From assembly GCA_905221605.1 (NCBI GenBank), contig CAJNDS010002352.1, positions 370,001 through 432,500 of the forward strand: a DNA stretch of 62,500 nt. The letters are read 5' to 3'. This DNA comes from Symbiodinium natans (Eukaryota; Sar; Dinophyceae; Suessiales; Symbiodiniaceae). The position numbers were made by a program, and so were the translations under genes. The notes under the pieces were generated by a model. The model made no database searches and was not told the origin of the DNA. It saw only the letters and a program-made list of their open reading frames with translations. This document shows, piece after piece, positions 23,275-34,900 of the stretch (its first letter is position 1; every line of letters begins with the position of its first letter).

Positions 23275-24355
23275 TAGGGAACCCTAAACCCTAAACCCTA
23301 AACTCTAAACCCTAAACCCTAAACCTAAACCCTAAACCCTAAACCCTAACCCCTAAACCTAAACCCTAAACCCTACACCCTAGCCCCCAGATACCCCTTA
23401 AGCTGCTGGGGCGTAGGACGACGGCATCTTCAGCTCAGCAAAATTAGGATTTAGGGTTTAGGGTTTGGGGTTTAGGGTTTAGCGTTTAGGGTTTAGGGTT
23501 TAGGGTGAACAAGAACACTGGGAACCCCAAGGCACGCTCCCAAAGTAGAAACCTTAAGCCCTGAGCCCGTCACCCTAAAAGCCCTAAACCTTCAAAAACC
23601 TAAACCGATAAAACCCGAAGCACCAGGCCCTGTAAACCCCAAGCCCTAAGCCCTAAACCCTAAGCCCTAAACCCTAGACCCTAAACCCTAAACCCTACAC
23701 CCTAAACCCTAAACCTTAAACCCTAAACCCTACACCCTACACCCTAAACCCTAAACCCCAAAAGCCAAAATCTAAGCCATGAGCCGAGGCCCTGCTCCAG
23801 CAAGCGAGACGTGCCTCGGCACAGCAAATCTGGGTTTGGGGGTTTCGGGTTTAGGGTTTGGGGTTTAGGGTTCAGGATTTAGGTTTGGGGGGTTTGGCGG
23901 GGGTTCATAGGGGTTTAGGGGGTTTAGAGCGGGTTTAGAGTTAGGGATTTGGGGCTTTGGTTTAGAGTTTAGCATTAGGGATTTCGGGCTTCGAGTTAGA
24001 GTTTAGGGTTTCGGGTTTGGGGTTTAGACCTCAAAGTCTAGGGTTTAGGGGTTTCTATCAGGGGGGGGAGGTGGGGTTTAGGGTTTCAGACTTTGGAGCT
24101 GTAGGAAAACGCTGAACCCGAATCCCCCGACTGGGCCCTTACTTACTGTTAAACCCTAAACCCTAAACCCTAAACCCTAAACCCTAAACCCTAAACCCTA
24201 AACCCTAAACCCTAAACCCTAAACCCTAAACCCTAAACCCTAAACCCTAAACCCTAAACCCTAAACCCTAAACCCTAAAACCTAAACCCTAAACCCTAAA
24301 CCCTAAACCCTACACCCTAAACCCTAAACTCTAAACCCTAACCCTAAACCCTAGT
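23275..24355. repeat. Telomeric tracts in both orientations
   Basis: CCCTAAA at 23279-23390, TTTAGGG at 23450-23510, CCCTAAA at 23640-23760, diverged TTTAGGG/TTTGGGG at 23830-24090, and a near-perfect CCCTAAA array at 24152-24350. The island 23789-23833 is a possible further exon of the TPR-like gene (ALLQQARRASAQQI); the stretch starts GCCC, the same four bases that open the preceding putative intron at 22553. That assignment is weak. Confidence 0.75.
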
Positions 24356-24910
24356 GAACTACAATGGAATATCTAGGGCCCATGAAGATATTCCTGTGGG
24401 GCCCTTGTAATCCAAGATGCCGCGGGCACATTGTAGGTATTACGTGTTATCCAGTTAGCCTGCGAGGAAAGTAATGAATTACCCTTTTACTGGCCGCGAT
24501 TATGGACTTATAGTAGTAAAGCTCCTTAACCCCCCCAAAGAACTCCTGCAATCAACCAAGTTTCTATATTATCTGGATTTCGTCGCACGATTGCAGCAAG
24601 CTTGGAAACAGATGAGTTGCTCATGAAGAGGAGAAAGTCATGAACTTATCCTCCAAAATACCGGAACCTTCCTCGAAAACCAGTCCAGCCAGTAAGAGCC
24701 CAGCTCACATGGAGATTTCCAAAAATCGGGGTACCCCTTATAAACCCCAAAATACAAAAAATAAGGACCCCCCCAGAAAAGGGAACCCCTATTCTCGGAA
24801 ACCCCATAGTGGGAGGAGTCAGTTGACAGGAAGGTACCATCATGAGGTTAATTTCAGGCGTCCAGCATCCTCGTCTGTGAATCCAAGCCCGTAGAAACTA
24901 TTTGAGGGTT
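24356..24910. other. Unique island, no recognised gene
   Basis: About 550 bases, less GC-rich than the exon islands. It contains a GGGGTACCCCTTATAAACCCC stretch (about 24728-24748) resembling the palindromic cores of introns elsewhere in the window. No frame is convincing. Confidence 0.3.
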
Positions 24911-26400
24911 TACGAGAATAAGGGAGCCCTAACCCTAAACCTTAAACCCTAAACCCTAAACCCTAAACCCTTAACCCTAAACCCTAAACCCTAAACCCTA
25001 AGCCCTAAACCCTTAACCCTTAACCCTTAACCCTTAACCCTGAACCCTAAAACCCTAAACCCTAAACCCATCGATTGTAGGATTCCCTTATAGTAAGGGT
25101 GGCATCACCAGTCACGCCCCCCAGACCCAGGCAGCGAAGCCATGGGTGAGCTTCGCCCCTTGGCCGGAGATTCTTGTGGACCTGCTTGAAGGGTTTAGGG
25201 TTTAGGGTTTAGGGTTTAGGGTAATGACGTTAAAAGGGTTTAGGGTTTAGGGTTTAGGGTTTAGGGTTTAGGGTTTTAGGGTTTAGCCCCTAAACCTCAA
25301 CAACCCCTGAGTACCTTAGTAGCTGAATGAGTACACTTTACACTTCTTGGGGATACCAAACTCCCCTGTAGAACTGAAAGCGTAATCTTTTCTGGGGCTT
25401 ATGAACTCAGGCAACCAAGGCACACATCAAGAAGGGCCCCGGGTTTGAGGGTTTTCGGTTGGTTCAGCGCTGGTGCCCCCCCGAGGCGCCAAAAAGATCG
25501 CGCGCAAGATCTTTGGCGGCAAGCCATCCGACAAGGTCCGGGCCCTCAAACCTTAAAAAACCCTAAGCCCTAAGCCCTAAGCCCTAAACCCTAAACCCTA
25601 AACCCGAAAGCCTAAAGCCTAAAGCCTAAAGCCTAAAGCCTAAAGCCTAAAGCCTAAAGCCTAAATCCCAAAGCCCTAAAACCTAAACCCTAAAACCTAA
25701 ACCCTAAACCCTAAACCCTAAACCGTAAACCGTAAACCCCAAACCCCAAACCCTAAACCCTAAACCCTAAACCCTAAACCCTAAACCCTAAACCCTAAAC
25801 CCGAAACCCGAAACCCTAAACCCTAAACCCTAAACCCTAAGCCCTAAACCCTAAGAACCTAAACCCTACAGCCCTAACCCCTAAGCCCTAAAGCCTAAAG
25901 CCCTAAACCCTAAACCGTGCGTAGAGAGAGGTAGGGCCGGAGGGCTTGGGGGCCTTGAAGCGTTGACGCATTCGGGCATTGTCTGGGAAGCTTGGGGTTG
26001 GTTCAGGGTTTAGGGTTTAGGGTTTAGGGTTTAGGGTTTAGGGTTTAGGGTTTAGGGTTTAGGGTTTAGGGTTTGGGGTTTCAGGCTTTCAGGGTTTGGG
26101 GTATTAGGAGGGTTTTAGGGACGTGCTTATGCTGAGTCGTCCCTCGCTCGTGGGGGATCTAGTTTGGGGGGTTTAGGGTTTAGTGTTTGTTAGGGTTTAG
26201 GTAGGGTTTAGGGCAAACCCCAAATCCCAAACCCCAAAACCCCTAAACCCTGAGGGGGGGGGGAACAACCTTGCGAGTTCGGAGTGTTTGATCCCAGGGT
26301 TTGGGGCTTAGGTTTGGGGGCTATGGTTTAGGGTTTAGGGTGTGGGGTTTTGGGTTTGGGGCTTAGGGCTTAGGGTTTAGGTTTGTAGTGTTTAGGGGTT
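24911..26400. repeat. Telomeric tracts with small exon-like islands
   Basis: CCCTAAA tracts at 24930-25070 and 25555-25910, the latter with an AAAGCCT heptamer run at about 25608-25668. TTTAGGG tracts at 25192-25285, 26008-26075 and 26170-26215. Island 25120-25190 reads AAKPWVSFAPWPEILVDLLE after CCCAG and before GGTTTAGGG. Island 25490-25535 reads AKKIARKIFGGKPSDK. Both are plausible exons without an identified gene. Confidence 0.6.
25319..25410 (+). mobile_element. Introner-like intron, family C, copy at a third locus
   Basis: This 92-bp segment begins GTAGCTGAATGAG and ends GAACTCAG. It matches, nearly base for base over most of its length, the introns at 31962-32054 and 38297-38871 in the duplicated membrane-protein genes (shared: ACACTTTACACTTCTTGGGG, a TACYA core, TTTTCTGGGGCTT). 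The flanking exon sequence is different, so this is a dispersed mobile intron and not a product of the gene duplication. GT-AG termini. Confidence 0.7.
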
Positions 26401-27110
26401 GAATGACACACCCACACCTTCCACCCAAATTCCTACTTACATTCGAGTTCTGGGTTTAGGGTTTAGGTTGAAGCCCGCTCCCCCCAGCCCCAATCTGACT
26501 GTGTTGTGTGACAACAAAGGGGTCCAAATTTCGACAACGCGGCTAAACACCCCAAGCCCCGAAACCCTAAAGCCATGGCACCTGAACCTCTGTCTAAGGC
26601 AGGGTCTCAGGCTTGATTTTGTGACCCCAAATCTACGGCCGAGCCCATGGTCTCGGCTTGTTTAGGGCTTTAGTAGGGTTTGGCATTGACCTCGCACAGT
26701 CCATCGCGTTAACCGAAGCCTTTTTCAGACAGCTTGGTGTTGAAAGCACAAGGCTGTGAGCCGGAGCATCCAGCATTCGCTAGTTGAGGTGAAGCAACCA
26801 GTGATTTACCGTATTTCCTGGTTGGGGCTCCTGTCTGGTTATCGTCAGGATCTCCAACCGAGAGTGATACCCCCAAACCCTCGCCCTAAAGCGCCTCGTG
26901 AACTAGCAGGACTGTCCTCCCTTACCCCGTTTTTGGAGGTGCAGTGCTGGCTTGGTCTTAGAGTTTAGGGACCCTGAACCCTGAACCCCAAGCCCTAAAC
27001 TCACTGACATGCAGGACGAGGGCATGCTGAAGTTGCTCCGGACCCTGTACGCCAAAGCCCGGCCTGAGCCTCAATCCAGGGTTTACTTCGTGTCTACGGT
27101 TTCAGTAGGG
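26400..27110 (+). other. Unique islands with one exon-like stretch
   Basis: Mostly unique sequence with isolated telomeric variants. 27015-27080 follows an ATGCAG and reads DEGMLKLLRTLYAKARPEP in one frame before CAGGGTTTAC, a fair internal-exon candidate. Nothing else here is recognised. Confidence 0.35.
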
Positions 27111-27404
27111 TTTGGGCTTGCGGTCTGAACCCGAAACCTTAAACCCTGAATCTGTTCGTAGCCGTTTGGCGTTGATTTTCGTTCGCATAGCAGCGCTTTT
27201 GTTCTCTTTAAAGAATGTGCAATGTCACCGAAAAGTGCAGCAAATCGTTCAGCATGATAAGATTAAGACTGCATCACCAAAATTCTCAGTGTACTGAATC
27301 AGAAGAAGTCACGTGTGTGACAGTGTGGAATGTGGACATCACATTGGACGTTATTGTACAACAGTTGCGCATCCGTTGCAACAGCAAACAACTGTTGCTG
27401 AACC

Positions 27405-27701
27405 TTGATTTTTCGTTGCCAATTCAAATGCGGCAAATGTCGAACTGAGACCAGGGACAACCCAACAAATAGCAAGTCAAATTTCGTTTCCCATGTGGAA
27501 AATTGTGGTTTGACGGCTCTTTTTTCTTCTTCTTCAACAACAACAACAACAACACAACAGACAATACCCACGGGTTCGTCATCATCAACCGCAACTCTCC
27601 ATGTCCCGTGTCATTCTGCACACGCCGAATCTCAGCACTGCAAATCGCACGATCAAGATCAAGTGGAGGACCATTGGCTGGAGGAAGAAAGGCGACCCTA
27701 A
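27405..27701 (+). CDS. Possible zinc-finger-like exon (C-x2-C ... H-x4-C)
   Basis: The surrounding 27150-27700 is richer in A+T than the exon islands. A + frame includes FKCGKCRTETRDNPT followed by SNFVSHVENC, giving C-x2-C, a spacer, then H-x4-C. That spacing fits a BED-type or related DNA-binding finger as found in hAT-like transposases, but the stretch is short and followed by a Ser/Thr/Gln-rich tail from an AAC repeat at 27535-27560. It could be a transposase remnant. No catalytic region seen. Confidence 0.25.
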   Translation: MIFRCQFKCGKCRTETRDNPTNSKSNFVSHVENCGLTALFSSSSTTTTTTQQTIPTGSSSSTATLHVPCHSAHAESQHCKSHDQDQVEDHWLEEERRP

Positions 27702-28520
27702 ACCCTAAACCCTAAACCCTAAACCCTAAACCCTAAACCCTAAACCCTAAACCCTAAGCCCTAAACCCTAAACCCTAAACCTTAAACCCTAAACCCTAAA
27801 TGAAACTGACCGGAGCAACCGCTTGGAATGTCTCGTGTGGGAGCTGGCGCCAGGAACCTCTGCTGTAGACCGCGCGGCAAGACAGACTGAGTGAGCAACT
27901 GCCCAAACCCTAAACCCTGAACCCTAAGCCCGAAACCCTAAGTCCTATTCCCTTAACCCTCTCTATCATATATTTATATATATACACACATAAAAAGCTT
28001 TTTGCGATTTCGGTCAATCGGCACCGGCATTCTTACGATTTCGGTGAATCGGTACCGGTGAGCTGTGCTTTTTCTTACTTTCTCTGGGTGGTTGGGTGTT
28101 CATGCTAGTCCATGAGATGCTGAACCCTAAGCCCTAGACCCTAAACCCTAAACCCTAGGCCCCAAACCCTAAACCCCTAAACCCTAAACCCCTAAACCCT
28201 AAACCCTAACCTAAACTGGTTCTAGCGTATTTTGGGGGGTTCGGATAGCCCTACTTCTAACAGCCCATGAACCTTGAAACCCTGGACCCAAAACCCAAAA
28301 CCCTAAACCCTAAACCTTAAACCCTAAGCCCTAAGCCCTAAATTCAACGAGTCGCTTAAGCCACGGGTCCCTACGAGACGTCGTAGTAAGAATTCAGAGC
28401 GAAGCCGTAGGCCCTCGCTGGTGACACTTCAGCCGCTTCGAATCCAGAAGCTGTGCTGTTTAGGTGGGGTTCAGGGTTTTAGGGTTTAGGGTTTGGGGTT
28501 TAGGCTTTAGGGCTTCGGGT
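27702..28520. repeat. Telomeric tracts with short islands
   Basis: CCCTAAA at 27697-27800, 28125-28210 and 28300-28345, with unique islands between. A direct repeat TTACGATTTCGGTGAATCGG / TTGCGATTTCGGTCAATCGG is present at about 28000-28050, with GGTACCGGT/GGCACCGGC neighbours. No gene recognised. Confidence 0.6.
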
Positions 28521-28529
28521 TGAGGCAAG

Positions 28530-28796
28530 ATGCCGAGCCTCGTCGCATTCAGCGAGGAGTCTCACACGAGAGACCTGACCTCTAACCTGCGCAGAGCGGC
28601 AAATGACGAGCTAGTATGCCGTGTCTTTAGGTCCTCTTTCTTCGCTTTCCCAGCAGCCGCAGTGGTGCCCTCTTTCGGAACAGCGAGGAACCCGAGAAAG
28701 AGTTTTTTCGCCTTTATCCCTAAACTTCCACCACTTTGCCTCCAAATATCCTGTTTGATCGCGCGGGCGCGCTGGGTTCAGAGCCACGTCCCTTAG
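28530..28796 (+). CDS. Open frame of unknown function
   Basis: An 88-codon + frame starting at an ATG (MPSLVAFSEESHTRDLTSNL) in a unique island between G-strand telomeric tracts, ending in a TAG at 28794-28796. Composition is protein-like, but no family is recognised and no partner exons were found. Confidence 0.25.
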   Translation: MPSLVAFSEESHTRDLTSNLRRAANDELVCRVFRSSFFAFPAAAVVPSFGTARNPRKSFFAFIPKLPPLCLQISCLIARARWVQSHVP

Positions 28797-28799
28797 TCC

Positions 28800-30370
28800 T
28801 AGGGCCCCAGAGGTAGCGTCTAGGATCTAGGGTCTCGGGTTTAGGGTTTGGGTTTAGTTTTTTGTTTTTTAAAGGGTTTTAGGGTTTGGGGTTTAGGGTA
28901 AAGGGCTCAATGGAAAACATGTACGAGCAGGATGAAAGGGCTGAGAGCAAGCGTCAGGACGCAGAGCCATACCAGGAACGGTGCGTCGAGGGACCTTATT
29001 GTGGCCGGAACCCGCCGGGGGGATGACCGTTAGGGTTTAGGGTTTAGGGTTTACGGTTTAGGGTTTAGGGAGCTTGTTCTAGACTCTAGATAAGGGTGCT
29101 TCTCGAGATCCGTGTTAGAAGGGTTTAGGGTTTAGGGTTTAGGTTTTAGGGTATGAAGCTCGCCTATACCTCCAACTGCAAATAGCATCCAGTAAGTCCC
29201 ATGAGCGGTGCACGGAAGATGTTCCAGCCCCACGCCCCTCAACTCAAAACCCTAAAACCCTGAACCTTAAACCCTAACCCCTTCCCCCTAATATTAAACG
29301 GGGGGGCCACCCCCCCCCCCCCCCCACCCCCCCGGATAGGAAACTGAAATGTGTTTTTATTATGGGGGGGTTTTTATCCAAAAATGCCATGTTCGAGGTC
29401 CTTGTTGGTTGGCATGAGGGTTTTGGGAGCCCTGACCCCCCCCCCCCCCCCCCAATTCGGAATAGGGTTTAAAAGGCGGGCTCGGTTTCGGGTTTAGGGT
29501 TTAGGGTTTAGGGTTTAGGGTTTAGGGTTTAGGGTTTAGGGTTTAGGGTTTAGGGTTTAGGGTTTGGGGTTTAGGATTTTCCGGAAAGTGTTTTTATTAT
29601 TAGGCGGGCGTTTAGTAAAAGAGGGAAGGGATTCATCCTTAAACCCTAATCGCTAAACCCTAAACCCTAAGCCCTAAATCCCATCCCTTAAACCCTATCC
29701 CCCAAACCCCAAACCCCAAACCCCAAACCCGAAACCCGAAACCCTAAACCCTAAACCCTAAACCCTAAACCCTAAACCCTAAACCCTAAACCGCACCTCC
29801 GTGCTTGTTGAAGCTCCTCACACCATCCCTGCTGTGTCGGCCCATGCGCAGCAAACGCCGTCCCAGAGCTTCTCCGACGCGTCGCGCTGCCCCCAGGTAC
29901 CCTAAACCCTAAACCCTAGACACTAAACCCTAAACACTAAACCCTAATCCCTAAACCCTAATCCCTAAACCCTAAACCCTAATCCCTAAACCCTAAACCC
30001 TAATTAAACCCTAAACCCTAAACCCTAAACCCTAAACCCTAAACCCTAAACCCTAAACCCTAAACCCTAAACCCTAAACCCTAAACCCTAGACCCTAGAC
30101 CCTAAACCCTAAACCCTAAAACCTAAAACCTAAACCCTGAACCCACCCTAAACCCTAAACCCTAAACCCTAAACCCTAAACCCTAAACCCTAAACCCTAA
30201 ACCCTAAACCTTAAACCTTAAACCCTAAACCCTAAGCCAGGGTTTAGGGTTCGGGTCTAGGGGCCCCCCCCGGGTGTATGTAGGGTTTAGGGTTGAGGGT
30301 TTAGGGTTCCAAGAATGTTTGGGCTTAACCCTCAACCCTATGCCCTACACGCCAAGCACTTCCGGGCAGT
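28800..30370. repeat. Telomeric tracts, poly-G/poly-C runs and islands
   Basis: TTTAGGG at 28865-28900, 29030-29070, 29120-29150 and 29488-29570. CCCTAAA at 29640-29790, 29900-30235. Homopolymer G and C runs at 29298-29330, 29365 and 29435-29455. Island 29860-29897 reads QTPSQSFSDASRCPQ and is followed by GTACCCTAAACCC, a possible GT donor made where the exon meets the telomeric tract. Confidence 0.7.
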
Positions 30371-30377
30371 GCCCAGT

Positions 30378-30523
30378 CTACTTGGAGGTTCATGGACTTC
30401 TTAATCAATTCAAGCTGTACTTATGACTATACTTATAGCCATATCAGGGCACTTAAGGGGGCGTATAAGTGGGTCATAAGTACAGTTATGTTTGGTTAAG
30501 AAGTACCATGAACCTCCGAGTAG
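30378..30523. mobile_element. MITE-like element, copy 1
   Basis: A 146-bp element whose two ends are inverted repeats. The left end begins CTACTTGGAGGTTCATGG; the reverse complement of the right end begins CTACTCGGAGGTTCATGG. Both continue to ACTTCTTAA, so about 27 bp match with one mismatch and one extra base. The interior is AT-rich around GGGCACTTAAGGGGGC. No coding capacity; consistent with a non-autonomous element. Confidence 0.75.
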
Positions 30524-30887
30524 TAGTATGCCAGGGTCGGGTCTCGCGGTTAGTCTTAGGCTCCAGGGGTTTTGGGGGCAGGGCTTCGGGGGGCTGAGCT
30601 AGGGTTTACGGTTTAGGGTTTCAGGGTTTAAGTTGGGGGTTTGGGGTTCGGGGTTCGGGGCTCGGGGTTCGGGGAAGCCAATCTTGCCAGGTCCGGGGTT
30701 CACGATGTGGCCGGAAGCCCCGACACCCTAATGGAAATCCGAAGCCCCTCGCACCTTTGAGCCCCTCAACACCTCCCAAGAAAGCCCAAACGCCCTAATG
30801 TAGGGGTCTTGATGATTAGAATAGTATTAGTATATAGGGCAATATAGGGGCCTTAATCATTAGAATAGGCTTTTCATCCCCAAATTC

Positions 30888-31028
30888 CTACTTGGAGGTT
30901 CATGGTACTTATCAACAAATCATAGCTGTACGTATAACTGTACGTCGTATAACCATATTAGGGCACTTAAGGGGGCTCATAAGTGGGTTGTAAGTACAGT
31001 TATAATTGGTTAATAAGTACCATGAACC
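30888..31028. mobile_element. MITE-like element, copy 2, right end fused to telomeric repeats
   Basis: Second copy of the 30378-30523 element, with the same CTACTTGGAGGTTCATGG left end and GGGCACTTAAGGGGGC interior. The right inverted repeat is cut short: AGTACCATGAACC runs straight into CTAAACCC repeats. The junction shares the bases AACC, as expected if a telomeric tract was joined to a broken end or replaced the terminus. Confidence 0.75.
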
Positions 31029-31860
31029 CTAAACCCTAAACCCTAAACCCTAAACCCTAAACCCTGAACCCTAAACCCTAAACCCTAAACCCTAAACCCT
31101 AAACCCCAAACCCCAAACCCCAAACCCTAAACCTCCAAATAACCCTTCAGGAACATGTCTTCTCGCCTCTTCCAGTCCCTTTGGGCCCTTGGCTCGGGGG
31201 GCTTCGAGTCCCAACTGCCCGGTCTAGGGTTTAGGGATGTTTAGGGATGTTTAGGGATGTTTAGGGATGTTTAGGGATGTTTAGGGTTTAGGGTTTAGGG
31301 TTTAGGGATGTTTAGGGTTTAGGGTTTAGGGTTTAGGGTTTAGGGTTTAGGGTTTAGGGTTTAGGGTTTAGGGTTTAGGGTTTAGGGTTTAGGGCTGGCT
31401 GAAAAGCATAGATCACGACGTCTTTGCACGCATGTGTACTGAGAGGGGCACGAAAGGCACAGAGGAACACCGGAGGGGTTGGAGCGTTGTGAGAGCTGAA
31501 AATAGACGCTCGCCACAAGTGTCCGTTCGCTAGGGAAGCACATCGCACCCTAAACCCTAAGCCCTAAGCCCTAAGCCCTAAACCCTAAACCCTAAACCCT
31601 AAACCCTAAACCCTAACCCCTAACCCCTAACCCCTAACCCCTAAACCCGAAACCCTAAATCCTAAACCCCAAACCCTAAACCCTAAACCCTAAACCCTAA
31701 ATCCTAAACCCTAACCCTAAAGCCTAGACCTTAAACCCTAAACCCTAAGCCCTAAACCCTAAACCCTAAGCCCTAACCCCTGAACCCTAAGCCCTATGCC
31801 CTAAGCCCTAAACCCTAAACCAATCGGAGCTAAGCTATTGAGGTCCACAGCAGAACCGTA
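31028..31860. repeat. Telomeric tracts upstream of copy 1, with a possible first exon
   Basis: CCCTAAA at 31026-31135, an unusual TTTAGGGATG 10-mer run at 31226-31290, TTTAGGG at 31315-31395 and CCCTAAA at 31545-31820. Island 31146-31208 starts at an ATG (MSSRLFQSLWALGSGGFESQ), preceded by TTCAG, and could be the first coding exon of copy 1, but this is not secure. 31396-31545 is a duplicated upstream segment matching 37900-38050. Confidence 0.55.
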
Positions 31861-31901
31861 GGGTCTGTCTCCTTGCAGACTTGCAGCAAGTCCCGTCCCT
31901 G

Positions 31902-34900
31902 ATGGCATCCGACGACGTTCCAGATGAGCACGACGGAATCCATGCCAGCTTCAGTTTCTCAGTAGCTGAGTGGGCACACTTTACACTTTTTGGGGGGTGC
32001 TATCATCTCCTTCAGAAGTGAACGTGTGCACTTTTCTGGGGCTTCTGAACTCAGCAACTAAGGTTTTAAGTCAAGGAACTCGGAGAAGGACGACACTGCG
32101 GAAAGCCAAAGGCTTGACCCAGAGCCTCCCCAAAGCAACATGGCCGCTGTTGTAGGCGTTGTTTCAGGACTGCAGCTCTTCAATCCCGACTTGCTCCGTG
32201 CCGTTCCCGCCTGGGTGGCACTGAGACACTTGAGGAGAGTGTGCCTGCGGCCTGGAGCTCAAATCGCCCCTGCGGACTTGTTTGCGCTCAGCCACGAGGT
32301 GAAATCCATCAGCGAGTTCTGGTCACACAGCTGGCGCGCGCGGCTCTCGGTGAAGTTCTACTTGCTGCTCCTGCTCCTTCGTTTGGAATGAGGGAATCAG
32401 GGCTCCATAGCTACCCTTTGGTCAGCAGGGAATGAAGGCATCAGGGCCCTATATCTACCCTTTAAGGGATGACCTCATTCCCCGATTCCCTACTAGGGTT
32501 TAGGGTTTAAGGTTTAGGGTTTAGGGTTCGAACCAACAGTAAAGGCTCAAGAATGGCTGCGCGGCAGTTTGTCTGGGCACCATGGCCTCCATTCTCGTGG
32601 CCTTCTTGTCCTACGAAGACCTCCTCCCCGGGTGGTACAAAGCGGACAGAATCGAAGTAGGTAGACCCTTGGGACTCTTTCCCTTACCTGAGTTTAAGAG
32701 GATCAGACTCAGGAACATCTTTCTAAAGTGTTAACCCTCAACCCTAAACCCCGGAAACCCTAAACCCTAAACCCTAAACCCTAAACCCTAAACCCTAAAC
32801 CCTAAACCCTAAACCCTAAACCCTAAACCCTAAACCCTAAACCCTAAACCCTAAACCCTAAACCCTAAAGCCAAACCCGAAATCCTAAACCCTAAACCCC
32901 AAACCCTAAGCCCTAAGCCCCAAACCCTTCACCCTAAACCCCAAACCCTAAACCCGAAACCCTAAAGGGCTCTCCGAGGATTTGACGGGAAAGTGAAGGC
33001 CAGCCCCCTGGTGATCCTGAGCGGCTTGATTGCCTCTTCTCTGACGCTCTTCCTCTGGCGATCGGGAGATCGCGTGTCTTACTGTTGGTTAGCAGGGTTT
33101 AATTCGGGTGTGGGGTTTAGGGTTTAGGGTTTAGGGTTTAGGGTTTAGGGTTTAGGGTTTAGGGTTTAGGGTTTAGGGTTTAGGGTTTAGGGGTTTAGGG
33201 TTTAGGGCCTGATTCCCTCATTCCCTGCTGACCAACAGTAAGGTGTTCCTGGACCAGCTATGCATTCACCAAGGTGACTCAAAACTGAAGGCGCAGGCCC
33301 TGGTGCCTCGGACCCGGAGTGGGACCCAGAGATTTTCGATTTGGTTGTTGCTTCTGAGCCCCTCAGCCCGTGTACCCAAAAGCATACGCGGTTTCTTCCT
33401 CGGATGCTCGTGGGCCTAGCCCTAAACCCTAAACCCTAAACCCTAAACCCTAAACCCTGAACCCTGAACCCTGAACCCTGAACCCTGAACCCTAAACCCT
33501 AACCCCTGAACACTACACCCTAAACCCTAAACCCTAGGTACAGATTGGCGCCTTCCTGAAGAACTCCAGGAAGCTCGTGGTCGTCTGGGACCCGACCTAC
33601 CTCTCCAGGCCGGGCGAATGCCTTCCGTGCCTGTGTTCACCACCCCGAGCGTTCCCCAAACCCCAAACCCCAAACCCCAAACCCCAAACCCCAAACCCCA
33701 AACCCCAAACCCCAAACCCCAAACCCCAAACCCCAAACCCCAAACCGTAAACCGTGAACCGTAAACCCCAAACCGTAAACCTAAACCCCAAACCCTAAAC
33801 CCGAATTCACGAGCCTACACCTCTCGATGCATCCTCTGCGTGCTCTGCGACGGGGCAGCAAAAGCGCCCCCATAACCTTTTGGCAGATGGTGGTGTGGGA
33901 GACTCCACAGGAGGATGATGCTGAATCGAAAGCGGCGTTTGTGCTGGAAGAAACTGCAGGAAGGTTAGACTGCAGAGACCAAGAGTCGACAGAACTATTC
34001 ACTGCTGGCTGAGTCAGCACCCTCCCAGCTCCGGGAAAAAACAGGGTTTAGGGTTTAGGGTTTAGGACTCCACGCCCAGCCACCCGCACGGGCCGAGAGC
34101 CCAAGCTAATTATCATGGTCGAAGAGGAAGACAAAAAAGCACAAGTTCAGATAGCCATGTGGATGTCTGGCAAAACATGTCGCGCAGCAGACCACTGACT
34201 CATGCAAGCCCTAAACCCTAAACCCTCAACCCTCAACCGTAAACCCTAAACCCTAAACCTTGAACCCTAAACCCTAAACCCTAAACCCTAAACCCTAAAC
34301 AACAACAGCCAGGGCGTGGTGCGTCTTTGAGCTGGCGGCCTTCCTCCATAGCCACGAAGACGAGAAGCCGGCGCGGGTTGTGGTCAAGCCCATTGTGTTC
34401 CTTGGGGACGAAATGAACCCCAAAAAGTTGGGGTTTAGTGTTGAAACGTAGTGCCTGTACATGTTTAGCTGTTCGTATCCTTGTTGTTCTCCCTGTTGCT
34501 TGTAGGCCCAAGAAGGTCATGAGCACATGTTTAAAGCACTCTCTCACAGTGTAGCAGTGCCGTAGCCCAACAGTAGTGCGTAGCAAAGACTTCATACCAA
34601 GATTGCTCTTTCTTGCTTGTGTCAAAAGAAACTCCGCATTTGTGAGAGCCATGTCGGGTGGGGGGAAAGAAAACAGGGAGCTTGCAACTCCACTGTTTTC
34701 CACCTCTCACCAGCATTGAGGGTTTAGGGTTTAGGGTTTAGGGTTTAGGGTTTAGGGTCATATACCCCATACTACTATACTATACTTCCTATTCAGCTAT
34801 ATGAACCACAAACCTTACCCGAAAATTGGGGTCATATACCCTATACCACCATTATCCCTATTCAGCTACATGAACCATAAACCCTTTTAGGGTTCATATC

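Noticed and set aside
32541-32552. GGCTCAAG before an ATG, resembling the 3' end of the dinoflagellate spliced leader
   Set aside because: Only eight bases match, and in both paralogues CTCAAG is coding sequence (Leu-Lys) at an intron junction, so it is not a spliced-leader relic.
34281-34703. 140-codon minus-strand frame in copy-1 intron
   Set aside because: It overlaps a coding exon of copy 1 on the opposite strand and the TIR-flanked intron; no recognisable protein text.
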